A stretch of 5,487 nucleotides of DNA from Robiginitomaculum sp. (GCA_021647805.1 JAKITZ010000172.1:1-5487); one strand, 5' to 3'; shown: positions 1 to 5,314, counted from the stretch's first letter. Numbers and translations are program-made. The notes: generated by a model not told the origin, from the sequence alone.

Positions 1-255
1 CATAATGTTGGCGCTTAATATGGTTCTAGCGGCTCCGGCTTGGTTGTCGGTTGCGATCTGGCGAATGAATTTAGGAATATCGATTTCGGTTGGGCAGGCA
101 ATTACACAAGGCGCATCATAACAGAACAAACAACGGCTGGCTTGCTGGCTGGCTTGTTGCTGGTTTAGCGGTGGATGCAAGTCAGCAAAGTTTTCGTCGA
201 GCTGCTGAGCCAACGACTTGTCGCCTTGGTTGTTGTTTATTGATTGTTCGCCCAT
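1..255 (-). CDS. preT: NAD(P)-dependent dihydropyrimidine dehydrogenase subunit PreT-like, N-terminal part (cut by window edge)
   Basis: The 85 visible codons start at the ATG at 253-255 (read on the minus strand) and run off the left edge. Residues 41-54 read RCLFCYDAPCVIAC and are followed by P-T-E-I-D-I-P-K-F-I-R. This gives Cys42, Cys45, Cys50 and Cys54, the [4Fe-4S] ligand pattern of the Fer4_20 domain that opens PreT and related GltD-like flavoproteins. The wording CYDAPC...ACPTxIDIPxFIRxIA and AARTIL is typical of PreT. In that family PreT passes electrons from NAD(P)H through FAD and Fe-S centres to the catalytic subunit PreA, which reduces uracil and thymine in the cytoplasm. The FAD/NAD domains and any preA gene would lie to the left, outside the window. 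AAGGGTGGG at 262-270 could act as the ribosome binding site. Residues 1-40 are polar and Gln/Asn-rich. A general GltD-like oxidoreductase with another partner is the main alternative. Confidence 0.85.
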   Translation of the reverse strand, partial: MGEQSINNNQGDKSLAQQLDENFADLHPPLNQQQASQQASRCLFCYDAPCVIACPTEIDIPKFIRQIATDNQAGAARTILSANIM

Positions 256-373
256 TTATCGCCCACCCTTGTTTTGATTTGCCTATCATCAGCAAATATG
301 AAGCCGGATCAAGCTTTTCGGTAAATATTAGCATAGAGCCTATTGAAGATAGACTACCCAATACCCTTCATCT

Positions 374-2086
374 TCAGTGGCCGGTTTTACGGCTAATATT
401 GGCGATAACTGGTAAATCGGTAGATCGTTTACCACCAACAACAGCAGAGCCATTGTTAAGTCGTGAGTTGTTTTGAGGGTTTTGCTGATCAAATGGTGGC
501 ATTTGACCGTGATAAGCAGTATTTGTGCCGGCCATGACTGGCTGTATATTACCGCTATTGATTGCTGCGTTCGCCTGTGGCTGGTTTTGTGCGGTTTGAA
601 CCTGTATGCCACCAGATGGTGAAGGTGGTTGCGACGGCGGCGGGACATACCCGCCCCCTGAGTTTACCAGTGCTTGTCTATTACGGCGAGAAATTTGCGA
701 AAACACAATTGCCAAACCAAGCATCAGGGCAGTAAACCCAGCAAATAAAAATGCTAGGATTGCCGCCGGACGCTTCATTGATTTTCCTTCAAACGGAATA
801 ACCGGATGTTCGATCACACGAATATTATTTGAAGCATGTTCAGCTAAATTACGCTTGGCAGCATATTGTTCTTCTCTGGTCGAAAACTGCTGAACGGCGC
901 TTTGCAAGACAGTTACTTTGCCAGCAAGTCTTTGGTACTCTGGAAACAGTCTTTGCAATTTGCGCTGCTTGGCTCTTACTTGGGAAATTTGCGATCCGAG
1001 AATAGAAATCCGCTCTTTAATCGATTGCGCCTCTGACTCCAAAGATAGCTTCTGCGACTGCAATGTTTGGTGAACCAAATTCACTCCGGTTCTTTTCGCG
1101 CCCATATCTCGATTGTTGCCCGCAGCAATGAAATTTTGCAAGCGTCTGATGTTGGCATCTATTGCCTGAACCGGTTTTGAGCCGGGTTTATACCTTGAAA
1201 GTAATTGTTCGCGCTGGATTTGCAGAGCCGTAAGCTCAACAGAAGAGTTATCTTCGGTATATAACAAAATTTGCGCAGGGATCATTGCCAAGCGATCTTT
1301 ATGAGCGCGAATACCAGCATCGATTTCGCGTTGCCTTGTCTTGGCCGCAAGTAATTGATCGCTTAATGTTGCATACCGGATGCCAGCTGCGGATTGCTCC
1401 GCCAAAAAGTCACCAATAGCATTGGCGGCCAAAAATCTTGACAATTTTGTGTTTATTTCAGTTAATTTGACTTCCGAGTTTTTGCGTTCAGCACCGTATT
1501 GCGCGTTTCCATCATCAAGCAAAACTTCGCGACGATAAATCAAATACTCGTCAATAATCGCGTTTAAAACCAAAACGGAAATTTGTGGGCTGGCATGACG
1601 AAAACTAACCGAGATTAATGGCTGGTTCGGAGCGGTATAAGCGCCAAGGTTCTTAGCCATTTCCTCAAGCGCTTGCCCCATTATCTGATCACGGCTGGCG
1701 GGGTTAATTTCATAACTGGCAGCAAGTTTTGGATATAACTTGCGCAAACCGATTTTCTGCAATACCCGCTCTTTTAGGATGACTGCGGTAAAAAAACCAA
1801 CTTCGGCCTGTATCATTTGATCAGTGGAATAAGCGGTTCCCTGCCCGGCAGTGCCAATCACCGGGTTATAGATATACTCCTCGCCATATTGAACCAAAAT
1901 CCGTCCATTCGATGTATATTCTTTCTTTAGCCCCATTGCACCAAAGATACCCAAGGCAAATAAAACAATAAAAACAATGATCATGATCGGTAATTGCCGC
2001 CACAACTTGCCTATTAGGTCAAGCATCGACAATGACGCAACGCCTTCCCAACCAGAAGAATGAGCATTCATACCGCGGGCGTTCAT
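374..2086 (-). CDS. GumC/Wzz-type polysaccharide co-polymerase (exopolysaccharide chain-length/export protein) with long low-complexity C-terminal tail
   Basis: This 570-residue inner-membrane protein has the classic polysaccharide co-polymerase plan. A short cytoplasmic N-terminus carries a Wzz-like segment (about 21-70) with a first membrane helix at about 31-52. A large periplasmic region follows with coiled-coil-like stretches at about 195-260 and 343-415 and the GumC-type YKPGSKPVQAIDANIRRLQ at 299-317. A Pro-containing segment at 426-440 precedes a second membrane helix at about 441-463. Family members control chain length and, with a Wza-type outer-membrane protein, form the export channel. 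Here that partner is the divergent gene starting at 2273. No Walker A motif or tyrosine-kinase domain is present. The last ~105 residues are cytoplasmic and rich in Pro, Gln, Asn and Gly, ending STDLPVIANISRKTGH. The start is uncertain: ATGs at 2086, 2071 (codon 6) and 2026 (codon 21) are in frame and none has a strong ribosome binding site. The family call is firm; the polymer exported cannot be told. Confidence 0.88.
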   Translation of the reverse strand: MNARGMNAHSSGWEGVASLSMLDLIGKLWRQLPIMIIVFIVLFALGIFGAMGLKKEYTSNGRILVQYGEEYIYNPVIGTAGQGTAYSTDQMIQAEVGFFTAVILKERVLQKIGLRKLYPKLAASYEINPASRDQIMGQALEEMAKNLGAYTAPNQPLISVSFRHASPQISVLVLNAIIDEYLIYRREVLLDDGNAQYGAERKNSEVKLTEINTKLSRFLAANAIGDFLAEQSAAGIRYATLSDQLLAAKTRQREIDAGIRAHKDRLAMIPAQILLYTEDNSSVELTALQIQREQLLSRYKPGSKPVQAIDANIRRLQNFIAAGNNRDMGAKRTGVNLVHQTLQSQKLSLESEAQSIKERISILGSQISQVRAKQRKLQRLFPEYQRLAGKVTVLQSAVQQFSTREEQYAAKRNLAEHASNNIRVIEHPVIPFEGKSMKRPAAILAFLFAGFTALMLGLAIVFSQISRRNRQALVNSGGGYVPPPSQPPSPSGGIQVQTAQNQPQANAAINSGNIQPVMAGTNTAYHGQMPPFDQQNPQNNSRLNNGSAVVGGKRSTDLPVIANISRKTGH

Positions 2087-2142
2087 ACGCGCACCGCCAT
2101 ATTTGCCGGTTTACGGCGACCTAGCCCCTGAATTTGGTCTAT

Positions 2143-2172
2143 ATTCTGCATTCTGCACAAAGCCTAAATCAA
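2143..2172 (-). promoter_or_regulatory. Candidate sigma70-type promoter for the GumC-like gene
   Basis: On the minus strand TTGATT (2167-2172) lies 18 bp before CAGAAT (2143-2148), a 4-of-6 match to the -10 consensus. It sits about 57 bp upstream of the annotated start at 2086. The -10 falls within a tandem 7-bp repeat. This is consensus matching by eye only; A/T-rich intergenic DNA gives such matches by chance. Confidence 0.25.
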
Positions 2173-2210
2173 CCCTAAAAGATTCGTTATCTATCTTTCG
2201 CAAGTTCTGT

Positions 2211-2237
2211 TTAACAAATCCTAACCATTTTTGTTAA
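2211..2237. repeat. 8-bp inverted repeat TTAACAAA-N11-TTTGTTAA, candidate operator
   Basis: TTAACAAA at 2211-2218 is matched exactly by its reverse complement TTTGTTAA at 2230-2237, with an 11-bp spacer and a 19-bp centre-to-centre distance (close to two helical turns). It lies 35-61 bp before the lipoprotein start, where a regulator could affect both divergent genes. The sequence is observed; a binding role is inferred. The same TTAACAA word recurs in the dyads at 3495-3516 and 3555-3574. Confidence 0.35.
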
Positions 2238-2272
2238 CTTTGTGTTTATTGAAACTATTTTGAGTCTTTATT

Positions 2273-3100
2273 GTGAAAATAACTTATTTTACGGCCATAT
2301 CTCTTGTTTTCTTGCTGGTTTTAGCAGGTTGCGCTGAACCTAATCCACAAAAACAATATTATTCAATGAGCGCCCCTGCGCCCCAAAATAAAGGAATGCC
2401 ACGGAAAAATAGCCAATCAGAATATAGATTCCCGCAAACAACTCAGCAACAAAGACCGAGTTTGCGTCGCAACAGCCTAAATCAAGGGCAATTTCGTGCT
2501 TGGGTCGAAAGCGACCCGATATATTTGTTATTGCCCGGCGATCAATTAAACGTATTTGTTTATTCGGCTCCGGAATTAAACCAAACGCTTATCGTTGGCC
2601 CCGATGGACGAGTGGTAATGCCATTGGCGCGGCCAATTATGGCTGCGAACCTGACAATAGAACAACTTGAACAAAGGCTTAGCGTCGCGCTTAGCAACCA
2701 ATTAATAGATCCAAAATTGGAATTAGCACCGCTTGCTTTTGGATCGCAACGGATATTCATCGGCGGCGAAGTCGGACAACCGGGTATATTTGAACTGCCA
2801 GGGCAAATTGGAACATTAGAAGCAATAATGATGGCTGGCGGATTTACCAACACAGCAAAAACCAAAAATGTTATTCTGGTACGCCGCCACCCTAGTGGTT
2901 CGCCAATGCTAAAAGTTATCGACTTAAAATCACTCTTAGGCAGAGGAGCGCGCACCGACATGACACCGCTTCGAAGAGGCGACGTGATCTATGTGCCACG
3001 TTCTACCATCGGCAATATAAACCTGTTTATGCAACAATACATTAGAGATGCGCTTCCCGTAACTTTTGGGGTAAACTACAACCTGCTACCGATACAATAA
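2273..3100 (+). CDS. Polysaccharide biosynthesis/export outer-membrane lipoprotein (Wza/GumB-like)
   Basis: This 275-residue protein begins with a lipoprotein signal peptide: a hydrophobic stretch at 5-18 leads to the lipobox LAGC with Cys20 as the likely lipidated residue. The residue after Cys is Ala, not Asp, consistent with outer-membrane sorting. A polar, Gln-rich linker (21-78) leads to a Poly_export domain (about 81-155, YLLLPGDQLNVFVY...VGPDGRVVMPL) and one SLBB domain (about 160-240, FIGGEVGQPGIFELP...AGGFTNTAKTKNVILVRR, RRGDVIYVP). The C-terminus (250-275) could form the terminal segment that in Wza crosses the outer membrane. Such proteins form the ring-shaped exit channel for capsule or exopolysaccharide and dock on a GumC/Wzc partner, here the divergent gene ending at 374. 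With one SLBB domain it is shorter than Wza and nearer the GumB class. Translation must start at the GTG at 2273 or a rarer codon, since an in-frame TGA lies at 2261-2263 with no ATG after it; the ribosome binding site is weak. Confidence 0.93.
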   Translation: MKITYFTAISLVFLLVLAGCAEPNPQKQYYSMSAPAPQNKGMPRKNSQSEYRFPQTTQQQRPSLRRNSLNQGQFRAWVESDPIYLLLPGDQLNVFVYSAPELNQTLIVGPDGRVVMPLARPIMAANLTIEQLEQRLSVALSNQLIDPKLELAPLAFGSQRIFIGGEVGQPGIFELPGQIGTLEAIMMAGGFTNTAKTKNVILVRRHPSGSPMLKVIDLKSLLGRGARTDMTPLRRGDVIYVPRSTIGNINLFMQQYIRDALPVTFGVNYNLLPIQ

Positions 3101-3115
3101 CCTAAGATGGATTGC

Positions 3116-3388
3116 TTAAGCGTTACCGTGTAGCCATTCTCTGGCAGCCCGTTGGGCTTCGGCAACATCATCGGAACTCATTTCATCGGCCAGTTCTGCC
3201 CGATAAGTCTTGGCAGCATTACAGCCCTTAAAAGCTGCAAGATTAAACCATTTATGAGCCTCGATGAAATCCATCATCCGACCATCGCCGGTGGAATATA
3301 TCAATCCAAGTTTGTTTAATTCGTCACCACTTGGCTCTGCTGCAATTGCTGCGTGAGCTTCTGCTACTTCAACATCTGTGAACGCCAT
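3116..3388 (-). CDS. Small single-repeat Sel1-like (SLR) protein
   Basis: The product is 90 residues. Residues 22-57 (DELNKLGLIYSTGDGRMMDFIEAHKWFNLAAFKG, with A58 and A59) match the Sel1 repeat plan of A/L-x-LGxxYxxG-x-DxxxAxxWFxxAAxxG. A charged helix follows (AELADEMSSDDVAEAQRAAREWL). Sel1 repeats are helix-turn-helix hairpins related to TPRs and mediate protein contacts; short versions with one repeat and an AQRxAREW ending are common in alphaproteobacteria and have no established role. There is no signal peptide, so it is probably cytoplasmic. The ATG at 3386-3388 is chosen over the in-frame ATG at 3407-3409 because GGGGAGA lies 6 nt before it. It converges on the export lipoprotein gene with 15 bp between stop codons and seems to be a single-gene unit. 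A role in export is not supported by anything beyond proximity. Confidence 0.85.
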   Translation of the reverse strand: MAFTDVEVAEAHAAIAAEPSGDELNKLGLIYSTGDGRMMDFIEAHKWFNLAAFKGCNAAKTYRAELADEMSSDDVAEAQRAAREWLHGNA

Positions 3389-3394
3389 TATCGT

Positions 3395-3401
3395 TCTCCC
3401 C
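3395..3401 (-). promoter_or_regulatory. Ribosome binding site of the Sel1-like gene
   Basis: GGGGAGA on the minus strand lies 6 nt before the ATG at 3388. Its position sets this start in preference to the ATG seven codons upstream, which has no comparable site. Confidence 0.7.
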
Positions 3402-3428
3402 GTCTCCATGCGCCACCGTACTTTTTTA

Positions 3429-3458
3429 AGTATGTCCAGCGCGTTTCACCATTTGCAA
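3429..3458 (-). promoter_or_regulatory. Candidate promoter for the Sel1-like gene
   Basis: On the minus strand TTGCAA (3453-3458) precedes CATACT (3429-3434) by 18 bp. Each hexamer matches the sigma70 consensus at 4 of 6 positions, and the spacing fits. It would give a leader of roughly 35 nt before the start at 3388. It lies downstream of the 22-bp palindrome at 3495-3516, leaving room for an activator or repressor there. Eye-matched only. Confidence 0.25.
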
Positions 3459-3494
3459 AGTTCTTTTGCTTGGGTATTTTTAAACAATGGGGTT

Positions 3495-3516
3495 GCTGTT
3501 TAGTTAACAAAACAGC
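3495..3516. repeat. 22-bp near-perfect palindrome centred on GTTAAC, candidate operator
   Basis: The arms GCTGTTT (3495-3501) and AAACAGC (3510-3516) are exact reverse complements. The central AGTTAACA contains the self-complementary GTTAAC. Of 22 positions, 20 are symmetric; only the A/A pair at 3502 and 3509 breaks the dyad. This is the size and form of a dimeric regulator site. A terminator is unlikely because no T-run follows on either strand. It lies about 107 bp upstream of the Sel1-like start. Confidence 0.5.
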
Positions 3517-3554
3517 CGTTAATAATCGTTACCGCGGAACTTGATGGGAACCCT

Positions 3555-3574
3555 TTGTTTACCTGAGTTAACAA
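3555..3574. repeat. 20-bp imperfect dyad with the same TTGTT(A/T)AC half-site
   Basis: TTGTTTAC (3555-3562) and GTTAACAA (3567-3574) are inverted copies with one mismatch, separated by CTGA. The right half shares GTTAACAA with the palindrome 60 bp to the left, suggesting a second site for the same protein. Chance occurrence in A/T-rich DNA remains possible. Confidence 0.35.
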
Positions 3575-3599
3575 TAAAAACACCTGACTTATAAAAACC

Positions 3600-3630
3600 T
3601 TGATTCTAAAATGATTCCATAGGTTATAAT
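3600..3630 (+). promoter_or_regulatory. Weak candidate promoter for the decarboxylase gene
   Basis: TATAAT at 3625-3630 is a perfect -10 hexamer. The best -35, TTGATT at 3600-3605, is 19 bp away, which is longer than ideal. If used, it would give a leader of about 235 nt containing the hairpin-forming words at 3705-3775. A second -35-like TTGATA at 3784-3789 lacks a good -10 partner. Confidence 0.25.
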
Positions 3631-3690
3631 TTTCACCTCTTTGGTAACCTTTAGCGAAACAGTTATTTTATTTGCTGTAAATAATAATTG

Positions 3691-3704
3691 AAAAAATATT
3701 TTTT
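3691..3704. repeat. 14-bp A/T palindrome (six A, TA, six T)
   Basis: The sequence is six A residues, TA, then six T residues, a perfect dyad inside a stretch of almost pure A/T (about 3661-3709). Facing A-tracts bend DNA and can act as an UP element or a site for a nucleoid protein. It is not a terminator, as it has no G/C stem. Confidence 0.4.
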
Positions 3705-3789
3705 ATTTACCGGTTTTCCTGCTTCATCACCGAATATCAAGCGGTAAATGACTAAAACCCCTTCCATTTTACCGCCAAGCTTATTGATA
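3705..3789 (+). promoter_or_regulatory. Decarboxylase leader element with two mutually exclusive hairpins
   Basis: CGGTAAAT (3742-3749) is the exact reverse complement of ATTTACCG upstream (3705-3712). The overlapping GCGGTAAA (3741-3748) is the exact reverse complement of TTTACCGC downstream (3768-3775). Each pairing gives an 8-bp stem, with 29-nt and 19-nt loops respectively, and they cannot form together. The downstream stem can be extended by TATCAA (3735-3740) pairing with TTGATA (3784-3789) across an 8-nt bulge. As RNA this resembles an attenuator or translational switch; as DNA the three TTTACCG words could be operator half-sites. No known riboswitch class is recognised. Confidence 0.3.
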
Positions 3790-3860
3790 AATAGCTTTCA
3801 CATCTTGGAATTTTGCAATACACACAATAACTATAGTAACATTTGTGACGATAACTACGC

Positions 3861-3864
3861 GGAG
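3861..3864 (+). promoter_or_regulatory. Ribosome binding site of the decarboxylase gene
   Basis: GGAG lies 7 nt before the ATG at 3872. It decides the start over an in-frame GTG at 3845, which would add nine residues and has no such site. Confidence 0.75.
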
Positions 3865-3871
3865 ATTCCTT

Positions 3872-5314
3872 ATGACTGCCGATAACCCACAGCTTTCACT
3901 AACCCGCCAACAAATGCAGCGCTTTGGCCAAGCAGCTCTGGATATGATCATTGACCACCATGACACACTGGCAGATTTACCTGTTGGCAAGGCTTCTGAC
4001 CCTCAAGTGTTAAGTAAATGGTTAAACGAAGAACCACCAGAACACGGCTCTGATCCTTTGGAGGTACTGGCAGAGCTAAATTCAAATGCCTTAAATAACA
4101 CTATGAACATCAACCACCCTAGGTATTTTGCCTTCGTTCCCGGGCCTAGTAATTTTGCTTCGGCTGTCGGTGACATGCTGGCTTCGGCTTATAACATTTT
4201 CGCCGGAGCATGGTTAGGCCCATCAGGCGTGGCAGCTATCGAGATAAAGGCTCTAAATTGGCTAAAGCAATTATTCGGATACCCATCTGGTTCCGGTGGC
4301 TTATTCGTAAGCGGCGGCTCGATGGCTAATTTAACCGCTATTGCCGTAGCAAGACAGGTTAAATTACGCGGTAATATGACCAATGCCACCATTTATTTTT
4401 CCGATCAAACCCATTCATCAGTTCGCAAAGACTTGGCCATTTTGGGGTTTCAGCCTTATCAGGCGCGGATAATTGCCTCCGATGCTATGGGGCGTGTCGA
4501 TGTTAGGGCTTTGCAGCAAAAACTTGATGATGACCGATCCCGTGGAATGGTACCGTTTTGTATAGTAGCTACTGCCGGAACCACTAATACAGGGGCGATT
4601 GACCCTCTAAACGAATTGGCAAAATTCTGCCAGGGTGAAGGCTTATGGCTACATGTTGATGCTGCATTTGGTGGCGGAGCTATCCTTTCGTCCACGAAAC
4701 GCAAATTACTTGACGGCATCGAGCAGGCAGACAGCATCACCATAGATCCGCACAAATGGATGTTTCAGCCATACGAAATTGGTTGTCTGTTGGTTCGCAA
4801 CGAGCAACACTTATCGGATACTTTTCGTGTGCAAGCAGAGTATCTGGAAATCTTTGATCACAGTGAAGCTACTGAACAACAAATAAATTATTGTGATTAT
4901 GGCGTACAATTAACCCGCGAATTTAGAGCATTAAAATTCTGGCTGTCGCTTAAAGTCTTTGGTTTAGAGAATTTTGGCGCCGCGGTGGATAGAGGATTTA
5001 TGTTGGCCAAACACGCCCAAACGATCATTGAAAACGATCCGAAATTCTGGAGCATTTGCACACCGGCGCAACTATGCACTTTGACCTTTAGCTCTAATTT
5101 GCTCGATGAGTTACCCGCTAAGAATGCAGAGGCAATCCTGATCAATGTAGTTCGGCAAATCATGGCCTCCGGCAAGGCAATGATGGCTCCGACACGCTTG
5201 GACGGGAAAATGGTGCTGCGGCTTTGCACCATCAACCCGCGCACCAACAAAGAGGACATAAGTTTTGTAATAGAACTGCTAAAGCAAACTATAGAACAAC
5301 AGTTGTCGGAATAG
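3872..5314 (+). CDS. Group II PLP-dependent amino-acid decarboxylase (aromatic-L-amino-acid decarboxylase family)
   Basis: The 480-residue protein is complete and of normal length for the PF00282 family. Visible landmarks are the N-terminal HPRYFAFVPGPSNF (82-95), the phosphate-binding VSGGSMANLTAI (146-157), His181 in DQTHSSVRKD expected to stack on the pyridine ring, Asp263 in LHVDAAFGGGA expected to bind the pyridine nitrogen, and Lys295 in DPHKW, the Schiff-base lysine. Counting from that lysine, Tyr324 falls where mammalian aromatic amino-acid decarboxylase has Tyr332, the catalytic-loop residue that favours decarboxylation over oxidative aldehyde formation. The enzyme should therefore convert an L-amino acid, probably aromatic, to the amine and CO2 in the cytoplasm as a dimer. 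Substrate (Tyr, Trp, Phe, Dopa or other) cannot be assigned by eye. It looks monocistronic, with a long leader, and converges on the next gene 8 bp away. Many database relatives are named only pyridoxal-dependent decarboxylase. Confidence 0.93.
   Translation: MTADNPQLSLTRQQMQRFGQAALDMIIDHHDTLADLPVGKASDPQVLSKWLNEEPPEHGSDPLEVLAELNSNALNNTMNINHPRYFAFVPGPSNFASAVGDMLASAYNIFAGAWLGPSGVAAIEIKALNWLKQLFGYPSGSGGLFVSGGSMANLTAIAVARQVKLRGNMTNATIYFSDQTHSSVRKDLAILGFQPYQARIIASDAMGRVDVRALQQKLDDDRSRGMVPFCIVATAGTTNTGAIDPLNELAKFCQGEGLWLHVDAAFGGGAILSSTKRKLLDGIEQADSITIDPHKWMFQPYEIGCLLVRNEQHLSDTFRVQAEYLEIFDHSEATEQQINYCDYGVQLTREFRALKFWLSLKVFGLENFGAAVDRGFMLAKHAQTIIENDPKFWSICTPAQLCTLTFSSNLLDELPAKNAEAILINVVRQIMASGKAMMAPTRLDGKMVLRLCTINPRTNKEDISFVIELLKQTIEQQLSE

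Larger units (their letters stand above)
2087..2272. promoter_or_regulatory. Divergent promoter region between the two polysaccharide export genes
   Basis: This 186-bp A/T-rich gap separates divergently transcribed genes for the two halves of an export channel, so it must hold both start regions. By eye it contains an 8-bp inverted repeat at 2211-2237, a tandem 7-bp repeat ATTCTGC-ATTCTGC at 2143-2156, and the short inverted words CGCC/GGCG just before the minus-strand start. No convincing promoter is visible for the plus-strand gene; the best pair, TTGTTA at 2231-2236 with TATTTT at 2256-2261, has a 19-bp spacer and would leave an almost leaderless transcript. Confidence 0.6.
3389..3871. other. 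483-bp gene-free intergenic region between divergent Sel1-like and decarboxylase genes
   Basis: The two flanking genes are read away from each other, so this stretch must carry both promoters and both leaders. It becomes strongly A/T-rich between about 3560 and 3710. Its contents are the palindrome at 3495-3516, the imperfect dyad at 3555-3574, a 6-bp inverted repeat AGGTTA/TAACCT at 3621-3650 around a TATAAT, the A/T palindrome at 3691-3704 and the TTTACCG words at 3705-3775. Reading frames across it (for example 3353-3544 plus) have no recognisable protein features and overlap the Sel1 gene. I see no tRNA and no known riboswitch fold. Confidence 0.6.

Noticed and set aside
135..158. Tandem 12-bp repeat (GGCTGGCTTGCT then GGCTGGCTTGTT)
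   Set aside because: It lies inside preT and simply encodes the Gln-Ala-Ser-rich residues before the cysteine cluster; too short for a meaningful repeat element.
345..375. Inverted repeat GAAGAT/ATCTTC at the end of the GumC-like gene as a terminator
   Set aside because: The stem is only 6 bp with a 19-nt loop, overlaps the stop codon, and has no following T-run.
340..893. Open frames 340-648 (minus) and 606-893 (plus) inside the GumC-like gene
   Set aside because: They overlap a well-supported gene in other frames and show no domain, signal or credible composition.
2560..2961. 133-codon antisense frame across the export lipoprotein gene
   Set aside because: It is the shadow of a strongly supported gene; Pro/Ser-rich with no recognisable domain.
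3353..3544. 63-codon plus-strand frame across the Sel1 gene start
   Set aside because: It overlaps the Sel1 gene and its control region, is Cys/Phe-rich and lacks a ribosome binding site or domain.
3621..3650. AGGTTA/TAACCT inverted repeat around TATAAT as a terminator or operator
   Set aside because: Arms are only 6 bp with an 18-bp spacer, no G/C-rich stem and no T-run; mentioned only as content of the intergenic region.
3845..3871. GTG at 3845 as the decarboxylase start
   Set aside because: The ATG at 3872 has GGAG at the right distance, and the nine extra residues do not look like family sequence.
3389..3871. CtrA-type sites (TTAA-N7-TTAA) in the A/T-rich gap
   Set aside because: Several TTAA words occur, but none of the pairs I checked has the 7-bp spacing.
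4189..5259. Three antisense frames (4189-4392, 4459-4755, 4897-5259) within the decarboxylase gene
   Set aside because: All overlap conserved catalytic regions of the decarboxylase and have no independent evidence.
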